Source: a bacterium (GTDB lineage: Bacteria > Verrucomicrobiota > Kiritimatiellia > UBA8416). Taken from it: a DNA stretch of 6,818 nt. The translations under genes were made by a program, and so were the position numbers. The DNA is taken from the NCBI GenBank assembly GCA_020048935.1, contig JAIFLS010000193.1:1-6818 (forward strand), written 5' to 3'. Positions 1 to 6,049 of this stretch are shown one piece after another. Position 1 is the stretch's first letter. Each line of letters opens with the position of its first letter. Under the pieces are notes generated by a model. The model was not told where the DNA came from. It did not search any database and was given only the letters and a program-made list of their open reading frames with translations.

Positions 1-110
1 TCGATGCAGTCGGGGTAGTTGAGCACCTGCACCCGACGCACGCCTTCCACCGCTTCAGTCGTTGCAGACCCGATTCCGCTTTCAATATTCCGGAGGTTTT
101 TACTCTGCAT
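1..110 (-). CDS. Start of a downstream gene, cut by the left window edge (possible DUF4380/aldose-epimerase-like protein)
   Basis: An ATG at 110-108 opens a frame without a stop for 36 codons to the left edge. It overlaps the end of the GH109-like gene, whose TAA is at 102-100, by 11 bp, and is preceded by GGGAG seven bases upstream, a good ribosome binding site. The close overlap fits the tight packing of the operon. The predicted residues include VRRVQVLNYPDCI at positions 24-36. This resembles my recollection of the first strand of a family of sugar-mutarotase-like or DUF4380 proteins, which often start with a short stretch ending in 'NC(I/V)xxSNGxxELVVTTDxGPRI'. The diagnostic part lies outside the window, so the family is a guess. 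The first 20 residues look unrelated to that family, so the true start could be a later GTG. Existence as a gene is moderately supported; the function is weak. Confidence 0.5.
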   Translation of the reverse strand, partial: MQSKNLRNIESGIGSATTEAVEGVRRVQVLNYPDCI

Positions 111-1536
111 GATGTTGCTCCCATTGCTTTGCCAGATGGTCGTCGAATGTCATGGCGGCTTGGGATGGCGGCAGGATTCTCGTGTTGCCGCCGCCGTTCT
201 CGAGGTTGATGTCCATATTGCGCGGATTGTCCCTCCACGCGCCGCAGGTAAAGTCAGGGATGTCGATGGAGTTGGATCGGTTCTGGGCCGACCATGAGGT
301 CAGCGGTACAATGGCACTCAAAGCCGCGGCGTCATACACATCCTGCGGCAACGGCAGGCCGTTGCGTAGGCAATCGATGATATGCCAGTCCATTCTCATA
401 TCCGATCCGCCGTGGCCGTGACCTTTGGAGTCCTTGCCGATCCATTTGCAGATTTCCGGTGTGTATTCGCAATAGAGACGGTCGTACTCATCGTTATATT
501 TTCCGCCTTTCGCGTACCAGCGATGATCGCCCTTGGAAAAACGCGGAGGCTCCGGATCAAATAGCGCAGCACCCTTTGTTCCGTAGATTCCGTGTATCAG
601 GTTATGCGGCGAGGGCGTGTAGGGATCGTGCTGCAGCATCAGGGTGCGCCCCTTGACGGTTCGTATCAGCGCCACCCCCATATTGCCGCGATACGGAAGC
701 CCCGCAAACTCCTCATAGAAAGGATCGTTTTGGGCAAGCTCGCGGGCCTTGCGACCACAGGTAAAGTCACTGCCTTCAACATATACCAGGTAGTCCATGC
801 GATCGCCGCGGTTGATGTCGAGGCATGTGGCGATAGGACCCAGCCCGTGCGTGGGATAGATAATGCCGCGCCGCTTGCCGAACTCGCGCAGCCACCACAT
901 GTCGGAATACATGGTTTTGCTGAAGCAGTTATCCTCTTTGCTCGTATTGTAGGCGCCTTCGGCGTGCACAATGTCACCATAGAAACCCTTGTACGCCATG
1001 TTGATCGTCACCAGGTGGAAGTCCATGTAGGAGTAATTCTCCATCATCATGAAATGCTTCTGCGTCTCTTCGGCCGTTTTGACGAGCTCCCAGCACTCTT
1101 CCATGGTCCAGGAAGCCGCCACTTCGCTGCAAACATGCTTGCCCTGTTTCAAGGCGTATATGGACATCTGCGCGTGCAGCGGAATCGGTGAACAGACAAA
1201 GATCAGGTCGAGATCCTTCTGCTCGCACAGTTTCTTCCACTCATCTTCTCCGCCGGTATAGATCTCCGGGTGGTGGTCCGTGTCCTTGAACCACACCATC
1301 GATTTTTCCACCTCACTCGGCCGCTTGTCGCAGATGGCCCGGATCTCCACGCCTTCTAGCTGGACCAGGGCCTTGATGTGATTGGCACCGCGGCGCAGGC
1401 CGATGATGCCGACCCGCACAGTGTCCAGCTTCGGCGCGCGGAAGCCTGCCATATTGCGGCGCTGCACATGCCTCGCGGCATAGGCACGGTTGATCGCCGG
1501 AATGTCCGGATTTGAAATCACGTTTTCTTCATTCAT
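100..1536 (-). CDS. GH109-like NAD-dependent glycosidase / Gfo-Idh-MocA family protein
   Basis: The 478-residue protein has a Rossmann domain at about residues 38-165 (VRVGIIG strand, acidic D70 after the second strand, VCSPIPLH at 114-121, GKHVCSEVA at 132-140) and then the Gfo/Idh/MocA alpha/beta domain. YPTHGLGP at 227-234 and the GHGHGG stretch at 372-377 are hallmarks of GH109, whose members (for example Elizabethkingia NagA) cleave alpha-N-acetylgalactosaminides through NAD-dependent oxidation, elimination and reduction; H230 matches the conserved functional histidine of that motif. Length is normal for the family. There is no Tat or Sec signal, unlike many Bacteroidota GH109 proteins, so it is probably cytoplasmic. 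The glycine motif reads G46-L-R-R-G50, without the usual middle glycine. The ATG overlaps the upstream URO-D stop as ATGA, and AAAAGGAG lies eight bases before it, inside the URO-D gene, implying translational coupling. Substrate specificity is uncertain; a plain sugar oxidoreductase is the alternative. Confidence 0.88.
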   Translation of the reverse strand: MNEENVISNPDIPAINRAYAARHVQRRNMAGFRAPKLDTVRVGIIGLRRGANHIKALVQLEGVEIRAICDKRPSEVEKSMVWFKDTDHHPEIYTGGEDEWKKLCEQKDLDLIFVCSPIPLHAQMSIYALKQGKHVCSEVAASWTMEECWELVKTAEETQKHFMMMENYSYMDFHLVTINMAYKGFYGDIVHAEGAYNTSKEDNCFSKTMYSDMWWLREFGKRRGIIYPTHGLGPIATCLDINRGDRMDYLVYVEGSDFTCGRKARELAQNDPFYEEFAGLPYRGNMGVALIRTVKGRTLMLQHDPYTPSPHNLIHGIYGTKGAALFDPEPPRFSKGDHRWYAKGGKYNDEYDRLYCEYTPEICKWIGKDSKGHGHGGSDMRMDWHIIDCLRNGLPLPQDVYDAAALSAIVPLTSWSAQNRSNSIDIPDFTCGAWRDNPRNMDINLENGGGNTRILPPSQAAMTFDDHLAKQWEQHHAE

Positions 1537-2594
1537 TGAAGAGCTCCTTTTCGAATGTCCGCCGCAGTATCAAAGACGGCATCAATCTGTTCATCACCGA
1601 CGTTCCGGTCGAGATTGATGCAACAGATGCCTGTCAACGCGGGATTGGCAGAGTCGACAACCAGCCGCATGATGGTCGCGCGGATCTCGGCCGGCGACCA
1701 ATGGACGAGCTGCACCGGATCCAGCCTGATATTCAGGAAGGTGTTCGGCAGGTGTGCGCGGATATGCTTCACGTCGCCACCCCATCCCACATCGAGAAAA
1801 TCGAGGTGCGGCAGTCTGGCATAGCTGGCGGCAAAGCGGTGAGGATCGTTGCCGCAGTGATGAATACCGAAAGGCCGCCGCCCCCGGCTCCACGCCGCAT
1901 CGACCGGCAGAAGAAACCGCTCGTAGTCTTCGGCAGAGATCATCGTGTTCGAGCACTCGGAATGCAGCCAGACGGGCTGGTCGAAGTGCCGCACGACCCG
2001 GTTGACGGAGATAGAACTGGTCCTGGTTTGTGCCTGGATGCCGCTGGCAAAGCGCGTAATCACCCTGGAGATCCTCGCAAACCCCGCCTGCACCGCATCG
2101 GGGTCGTCGAGCATGTCCAGGAACAGGCTCTGGCCGCGCAGATCAAGGGCAAGATTCAACACGCCCGACCAGTTGACATCACCGGTCAGGTAGCCGTGCT
2201 GCTTCTTCAGTTCGTCGCAGAATCGCGAGAACCGTTTAAATGCGGCGCTTGAGAATGCCGACTCCGGATCGAAATCCAGAGACTCGCGTTCCGCGGGTAG
2301 CACGACGGGAGCGGAGTCCTCGTTGTAGCGGATTTCGCAACCGAGCATCTCGCTGATCAGATAACCAGAAGCATTATGCACCGCACCAACCACCGGTAAG
2401 TCTTTATTGCGATGTTCGCCCAGCCCGTATTTTCCGAAACGGTCATAGAGCACCAGCTCCATCCGCCGCTCGCTTTCGACACGCTTTTTGGGATGATAGA
2501 AGAAGTCCTCGTCAAATGTGATCCCGCCATGCGCGTGCCACCACGACGGGTGGAAAACGACATCGGTTGGTAATAGTTGACGGGTGGTATTCAT
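1533..2594 (-). CDS. Uroporphyrinogen-decarboxylase-superfamily protein, probably methyltransferase-like
   Basis: The 353-residue protein has the URO-D/MtaA-type TIM-barrel layout: GDV at 138-140, a mid-barrel HSECSN at 211-216, GIHHCGN at 243-249, LDFLDVGWGGD at 264-274 and the closing strand TGICCINLD at 321-329. H245-x-C247 followed by C324 (77 residues later) matches the zinc-binding pattern of corrinoid:thiol methyltransferases of the MtaA/MtbA/CmuA type, and the genuine haem-pathway HemE N-terminal signature is not visible. A role in methyl transfer or demethylation of a sugar or small methylated compound is therefore more likely than haem synthesis, though the substrate is unknown. I chose the ATG at 2594 because AAGGG sits six bases upstream and the family start lies here; the frame stays open upstream to 2696, but those residues overlap the preceding small ORF and are Cys/Trp/Arg rich. 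There is no signal peptide. It lies 10 bp after the small ORF and overlaps the GH109-like gene by four bases. Confidence 0.83.
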   Translation of the reverse strand: MNTTRQLLPTDVVFHPSWWHAHGGITFDEDFFYHPKKRVESERRMELVLYDRFGKYGLGEHRNKDLPVVGAVHNASGYLISEMLGCEIRYNEDSAPVVLPAERESLDFDPESAFSSAAFKRFSRFCDELKKQHGYLTGDVNWSGVLNLALDLRGQSLFLDMLDDPDAVQAGFARISRVITRFASGIQAQTRTSSISVNRVVRHFDQPVWLHSECSNTMISAEDYERFLLPVDAAWSRGRRPFGIHHCGNDPHRFAASYARLPHLDFLDVGWGGDVKHIRAHLPNTFLNIRLDPVQLVHWSPAEIRATIMRLVVDSANPALTGICCINLDRNVGDEQIDAVFDTAADIRKGALQ

Positions 2595-2604
2595 GGTGAG
2601 CCCT

Positions 2605-2787
2605 TCATGCTTCCTTTGTAATAGCCACACTTGAACTCTGCCTTTTTTCACGCATCCACACCAGCATCCTGGCCGCTTCACGGTTGTTCCAGGCAAAGAA
2701 AGGAACAGTCAGCATCCCGTGTTCCAGCCGTTGAGATGTCTTTTCGCCGGTAGTATACTCGGCCTCGGAGCCGGGTTTGAGTTTCAT
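2605..2787 (-). CDS. Small ORF resembling only the C-terminal end of a GH127/DUF1680 enzyme (likely remnant)
   Basis: This 60-residue frame starts with ATG overlapping the sulfatase stop (ATGA, 2787-2784), with AAGGAG immediately upstream, so it should be translated by coupling. Residues 27-46 (LTVPFFAWNNREAARMLVWM) match the pattern that ends GH127/DUF1680 beta-L-arabinofuranosidases, typically written L-x-x-(I/V)-P-Y-Y-A-W-x-N-R-G-x-x-x-M-x-V-W. Nothing of the (alpha/alpha)6 barrel is present, and the fragment has no cysteine, so the zinc-binding cysteines and nucleophile of GH127 are missing and it cannot be an active glycosidase. It could be what is left after an internal in-frame deletion of a GH127 gene that once followed the sulfatase, or a small stand-alone beta-sandwich remnant. 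The assignment is from pattern recognition over about 25 residues; the coordinates and coupling are directly visible. Its stop (TGA, 2607-2605) abuts the URO-D ribosome binding site. Confidence 0.6.
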   Translation of the reverse strand: MKLKPGSEAEYTTGEKTSQRLEHGMLTVPFFAWNNREAARMLVWMREKRQSSSVAITKEA

Positions 2788-4196
2788 TTCTCCTTCTTTC
2801 CGGAATGGGATTTTTTGGGTGACTGAAGGATGTTCCACCGCCGTCGCGCTTCTTCAGGCGCAGGGAAGTCGTCGTTGATGCGTTTGAGTTCCGCATCCAG
2901 ACGGGCTTCCAGACGGGCTTCGAGCTTCTTTCGCAACGCGGCATTACCTTCATTGTCCGCAAGATTGTGGAGTTGAAACGGATCTTTCACATCGTCAAAT
3001 AGAAGCGGTGGCCCGCCCTGCTGGCGAATCAAAGAGTGGGTCGCCGTGCGGATGGCGCGATACGGCAAAAACGGCACCCCGGCGAATGGAATCACCGACA
3101 TGTAGAGCGCCACCCTGTCTTGTTCGGCTCCGCCGCGGACTATCCCGGACAAGTCCTCGCCCTCGATGGTTTTCGGAATCGCGACGCCGGTTAATCCAAG
3201 CAAAGTGGGCAGAATATCGGGGGTTGTAATCGGGGCATGCACTTCACGTGCAGTTAATTGCCCCGGCACCTTGAGCAAGAAAGGGACTCGCGCTGCTTCG
3301 TCATAAGCGACCTGTTTCGTCCTGGGTTTAATCCCATGCGAGCCCATCATTTCGCCATGGTCTGAGGTGAAGACAACAATCGTGTTCTTGTCCAAGCCGG
3401 TCTCGGCCAACGTCTTGACGACATCCCCGATGCAACGGTCCAGCGCGGTACAATGTGCCAGATAGCCCTGTAATTCTTTGCGGACCTGCGCTTGGTCACC
3501 GGTAACGTTCGGGGACAGCTTCAGCGTTTCCGGCGGATAGAGTGCCTTCATATCCTCAGGGGCCGTGCCATGCGGAAAATGTGGCGGACCGTATGACAAC
3601 ATCAACACGAACGGTTTGTCTTTACGTGCCTGATCGCGCAAGTATGCTTGGGCATCGCGGGTCTGGGCATAGGCGTCATAACCTTCCCAGAACTTTTTCT
3701 CTTCAGAATTACCAGCATAGTAGTGGGAATGGTTGTAAGTGTGATCACACTCCGCGACTTTCCAGTAATCCCAGCCCTGCCGGCGCTCGCGGGGAATGAA
3801 CGCTTCTCGCCCATGACCATCCAGATGCCACTTGCCGATATAGGCCGTGTCATAGCCGGCATCGCGGAAGATTTCCGCCAGGCACAGTTCCCCGGAGGGA
3901 AGTGGCCTGTCATTGAGAAACATGCCGGTGGTCATCGGAAAGCGTCCGGTCATGAGTGCCGCTCGGTGGGGCGTGCAGACCGGGCACACCGAAACGGTGT
4001 TGCGAAAGTTCAACGCCTCCTTGGCCAGCCGGTCAAGGTGCGGCGTCTTGACATTGGGATCGCCACTGTAGCCGGTCGTCTGCGCTCGCCACTGATCGAC
4101 CAACAAATAAACGATGTTCGGTTTCTCTCCCGCCATCGCCGCCGATCCAGCGGACATCATCGCCGTGGCAATCAGGATCTTCTTTGCTGTCTTCAT
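2784..4196 (-). CDS. Exported Cys-type sulfatase (S1 family arylsulfatase-like)
   Basis: The 470-residue protein is full length for an S1 sulfatase and hydrolyses sulfate esters, most likely on a glycan. Residues 1-22 form a Sec signal peptide (KTAKK N-region, alanine-rich core, AMA cleavage site). Then come PNIVYLLVDQWR (D34-Q35 at the usual Asp-Asp metal site), C74-T-P-H-R78, which is the C-x-P-x-R formylglycine motif, GKWH (K122, H124), PPH206 and the SDHGEMMGSHG block (D279, H280 as metal ligands) followed by K294. Activity needs Cys74 converted to formylglycine by FGE or anSME, neither of which is in the window. The usual C-terminal subdomain (DPFQLHNLADN near residue 408) is present, so it is not truncated; the tail ends in a lysine-rich stretch. 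The start is supported by a doubled AAAGGAGAAGGAG eight bases upstream. It heads a tight run of genes and is separated from the GH43 gene by 182 bp. The exact sulfatase subfamily is not assigned. Confidence 0.95.
   Translation of the reverse strand: MKTAKKILIATAMMSAGSAAMAGEKPNIVYLLVDQWRAQTTGYSGDPNVKTPHLDRLAKEALNFRNTVSVCPVCTPHRAALMTGRFPMTTGMFLNDRPLPSGELCLAEIFRDAGYDTAYIGKWHLDGHGREAFIPRERRQGWDYWKVAECDHTYNHSHYYAGNSEEKKFWEGYDAYAQTRDAQAYLRDQARKDKPFVLMLSYGPPHFPHGTAPEDMKALYPPETLKLSPNVTGDQAQVRKELQGYLAHCTALDRCIGDVVKTLAETGLDKNTIVVFTSDHGEMMGSHGIKPRTKQVAYDEAARVPFLLKVPGQLTAREVHAPITTPDILPTLLGLTGVAIPKTIEGEDLSGIVRGGAEQDRVALYMSVIPFAGVPFLPYRAIRTATHSLIRQQGGPPLLFDDVKDPFQLHNLADNEGNAALRKKLEARLEARLDAELKRINDDFPAPEEARRRWNILQSPKKSHSGKKEK
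2896..2919. repeat. Two tandem 12-bp units inside the sulfatase 3' end
   Basis: TCCAGACGGGCT occurs twice head to tail. On the coding strand it gives the repeated tetrapeptide of KLEARLEARLDAEL in the last helix. Because the unit is four codons it keeps the frame, so it looks like a small slippage duplication lengthening a charged helix with no effect on the catalytic domain. Confidence 0.7.
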
Positions 4197-4300
4197 GGTG
4201 TGGTCTCCTTCTCCTTTGGAAGGCTAATTCGCATATTCTTATAACAAGCCGACCTCGTAAACATCTGACGCAGTCCAATCCGCCCCTCTGTGACCGGTGG
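4197..4300 (-). promoter_or_regulatory. Sulfatase leader with doubled Shine-Dalgarno and weak promoter-like AT patch
   Basis: On the minus strand the bases just before the sulfatase ATG read AAAGGAGAAGGAGACCACACC, i.e. two overlapping Shine-Dalgarno cores, the nearer eight bases from the start. About 45 bases upstream an AT-rich stretch includes TATAAG (complement of 4238-4243), the best -10-like hexamer in the gap. No convincing -35 element lies 16-18 bases further up, so a sigma-70 promoter is only a possibility. The 182-bp gap is the only stretch in the window long enough for a separate promoter; elsewhere genes are within about 13 bp, overlapping or fused. No binding-site palindrome of operator length was seen. 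Confidence 0.35.
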
Positions 4301-4347
4301 CAAATGGGTATACGTTCCTCTTCTGTTCCAAATTACACGCCGCCGTT

Positions 4348-4375
4348 CTCAAGCCGTCGCGAGGAACGGCTTGGG
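4348..4375 (-). terminator. Hairpin just after the GH43 stop, possible terminator or processing site
   Basis: Arms at 4350-4357 (CAAGCCGT) and 4366-4373 (ACGGCTTG) are perfectly complementary over 8 bp with an 8-base loop, and begin 5 bases after the GH43 stop codon. The transcript has no run of U after the stem, so it is not a standard Rho-independent terminator. A second, mutually exclusive pairing exists between GCCGTTC at 4342-4348 and GAACGGC at 4364-4370. It may cause partial termination, stabilise the 3' end of the upstream message, or have no function. Confidence 0.4.
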
Positions 4376-4378
4376 GCT

Positions 4379-5272
4379 TCATGTCTTAATGCGAATGTCA
4401 TCACCGGCTTCCTCAATCTCAACAAAGACAGGACGCTCCTCAGGATTGTGGTTAGGTCTGTGAAATGTGAGCATGAGGCGACCGTCGAATGTCCGGAAAA
4501 TCATTCCGTGGCCTCCATCCTCCGCCCACAAGGGTTCTGCTTCCTGTCTCCATGGCCCCGTCACATCTCCCGTTTGCGAACGGGCAATCCCCATTGCATA
4601 TCCTTTGCTGCCCATACTGGACCAAAGCATGATCAACGATCCGCTGGCCAGCCGATGGAGAAAGGGCCCGTCTGTCACATAGGTTGGAAAGCGGTGTCGC
4701 GATGCTTCATCAGGCCACGTGGTGCGACGAACCCAAGGGCATTCTGATGCATTGAATAGAAAGACGGGGCGGCCTGCTGGTTGCCTCAAATCTGAAGACA
4801 ATCGCATGGCGTATACAGCTCCATTGTGGATCTGAACCCACTCATGGCAGAAGACAATCCATGGATGGCCATCACGATCCACATGGAGCGTACCGTCGAG
4901 ACACTGCCAATCCGGCGGTGTTACCGGGCCATCGGTTATGGGTTCATACGGGCCGGAAAGGGAATCCGATACAAGGATCTGAGTCCCACGATATTGATTG
5001 TCTGCTTTAAACGAAGCAAACATGTAGAATCTCCCGTTGAAGCGATGTACCTCCGGCGCCCAGAAATTAGTCGTTGCCCAGAAGGTCGGGGAAGGTCGAA
5101 ACACTGGAATGGGCCCATCCCATTCCAAGAGGTCGCTGCTTTTGTAGCAATCAAACCCCTTTCCTTTGCCGGACCAGACGTTCGCATCTGTCGTTCCGAA
5201 GAGGTAGTATATGACTTCTTCTTCGATCGGGACGACGAACGGATCTCTGATCTGGATATCGTTAGTTTTCAT
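4379..5272 (-). CDS. GH43-type glycoside hydrolase (arabinosidase/xylosidase-like), cytoplasmic
   Basis: The 297-residue protein is a single five-bladed beta-propeller of GH43 (clan GH-F) length. The three catalytic positions can be placed: the base D10 in IRDPF, the pKa-modulating D126 in LDGTLHVD, and the acid E144 in FCHEWVQ. FWAPEVH at 70-76 and the late GGHGM (H255, typical of the ion-binding histidine) support the family. Such enzymes invert alpha-L-arabinofuranosides, beta-xylosides or related linkages; subfamily and substrate are not certain. There is no signal peptide, so it probably acts on imported oligosaccharides. No accessory beta-sandwich or binding module is present. The ATG at 5272 has GGGGAG three bases upstream and lies 13 bp after the esterase stop, so the two are almost certainly cotranscribed. 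After its stop comes a hairpin and the only sizeable gap of the window. Confidence 0.92.
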   Translation of the reverse strand: MKTNDIQIRDPFVVPIEEEVIYYLFGTTDANVWSGKGKGFDCYKSSDLLEWDGPIPVFRPSPTFWATTNFWAPEVHRFNGRFYMFASFKADNQYRGTQILVSDSLSGPYEPITDGPVTPPDWQCLDGTLHVDRDGHPWIVFCHEWVQIHNGAVYAMRLSSDLRQPAGRPVFLFNASECPWVRRTTWPDEASRHRFPTYVTDGPFLHRLASGSLIMLWSSMGSKGYAMGIARSQTGDVTGPWRQEAEPLWAEDGGHGMIFRTFDGRLMLTFHRPNHNPEERPVFVEIEEAGDDIRIKT

Positions 5273-5285
5273 ACTCTCCCCGATG

Positions 5286-6035
5286 TTATTGCAGAACGGC
5301 GCTGAGCTCCGGAACTGCCTTTGCCAGCGCGGGACGGATCAGTTCAGCAATGGCTTCAGCCCCTTTCCGGTTGAAATGGGTTTTGTCACCCTCCTTGAAA
5401 TTGTAGGCCATACTCGCCTCGCGCCCGATGCTGTTGTGGTACGCCATGCTGATGGCATGCAGATCAACAAAAGCCACGTTGTTTTTTTCCGCGACGGCCT
5501 GAGCCGCCTTGGCGTAACCGGTCAGGGTGTCGTGGTAGGTGCACTCTTCCGTCTTAACCAGGTTGCTGACGATCTTGCCGTCTTTGTCGAAGCTGCGCCG
5601 AACGACTGAACTGAGGATGACGGGCTTGCCTCCAGCCGCAATGATCCGGTCGATGTAGGAGCGGAGCTTGTTGCTGTACACGTCCGTATCGTAGCGCTTC
5701 TGATCATTGTGCCCGAACTGGACCAGCACATAATCGGGCTTGAGCTTCAGAAGTTCATCCAATCGGCCTGAAAGGCTTTCCAGTGTGGCTCCGTTTTTTG
5801 CGTAGTTGACTACCTTGGCCCTATCATTGACCTGGCTGGCAAAGGCCTGCCCCCAGCCGGATTCTTCGGCCACTGTCGAATCCCCGATCAGCCCGATGGT
5901 CGGCTTGTTTCCCGAAAACGCTGCATTCGTGTCGGCGGCCGTTGCCTCACCAGCCACCGCAGAAACCGTCGAAACAACGCTCATGGCACCCAGTAGCACT
6001 GTCATGGCCAAACTCCTTGAGATTAGTGTTGTCAT
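5286..6035 (-). CDS. Secreted SGNH/GDSL acetylesterase, rhamnogalacturonan acetylesterase-like (CE12 type)
   Basis: Read from the ATG at 6035 this is a 249-residue protein. Residues 1 to about 28 form a Sec signal peptide (R7, hydrophobic core, SAVA). The SGNH blocks follow: block I GDSTV with nucleophile S53, block II NYAKNGAT with G82, block III GHND with N110, and block V DKTHFN with D217 and H220. This arrangement is that of CE12 rhamnogalacturonan or xylan acetylesterases, which remove acetyl groups so that glycosidases can reach the backbone. Length is normal and no extra domain is present. The frame is continuous with the hydrolase upstream, but the AAGGAG seven bases before this ATG and the signal peptide argue for independent initiation here. 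A second, near-identical ribosome site and ATG lie ten codons further (6005); that start would lose the positive N-region, so 6035 is preferred. GH43 follows after 13 bp. Confidence 0.88.
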   Translation of the reverse strand: MTTLISRSLAMTVLLGAMSVVSTVSAVAGEATAADTNAAFSGNKPTIGLIGDSTVAEESGWGQAFASQVNDRAKVVNYAKNGATLESLSGRLDELLKLKPDYVLVQFGHNDQKRYDTDVYSNKLRSYIDRIIAAGGKPVILSSVVRRSFDKDGKIVSNLVKTEECTYHDTLTGYAKAAQAVAEKNNVAFVDLHAISMAYHNSIGREASMAYNFKEGDKTHFNRKGAEAIAELIRPALAKAVPELSAVLQ

Positions 6036-6049
6036 CGCCGAACTCCTTG
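6000..6049 (-). repeat. Duplicated ribosome-binding-site plus start-codon unit
   Basis: Segments 6000-6019 and 6030-6049 match at 18 of 20 bases (TGTCATnGCCnAACTCCTTG on the plus strand). On the coding strand each copy is CAAGGAG, a seven-base spacer, then ATGACA. The period is 30 bp, so both starts are in the same frame and the distal copy codes for residues within the signal peptide. It looks like a recent small duplication that gave the esterase two full initiation sites. Confidence 0.85.

Noticed and set aside
592..1191. A 199-codon plus-strand open frame opposite the GH109-like gene
   Set aside because: Composition follows the antisense of conserved motifs on the minus strand; no domain is visible.
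1512..2252. A 246-codon plus-strand open frame opposite the URO-D gene
   Set aside because: It is the antisense shadow of a gene with clear family motifs, shows no recognisable domain, and has no credible ribosome site.
2595..2696. Upstream extension of the URO-D frame to a start at 2696
   Set aside because: The extra 34 residues are Cys/Trp/Arg rich, overlap the small ORF in another frame, and the ATG at 2594 has its own Shine-Dalgarno and matches the family start.
2788..2838. Upstream extension of the small GH127-like ORF to a start at 2838
   Set aside because: These codons are the sulfatase 3' end out of frame; the ATGA overlap with AAGGAG at 2787 is a much better start.
3648..4244. A 198-codon plus-strand open frame opposite the sulfatase N-terminus
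   Set aside because: Lies across the sulfatase signal peptide and catalytic motif region; the minus-strand gene is unambiguous.
4197..4320. A full sigma-70 promoter before the sulfatase
   Set aside because: A TATAAG -10-like hexamer exists, but no acceptable -35 box is at the right distance; kept only as a low-confidence leader feature.
4826..5305. A 159-codon plus-strand open frame opposite the GH43 gene
   Set aside because: Antisense of the GH43 catalytic core, no domain or start signal.
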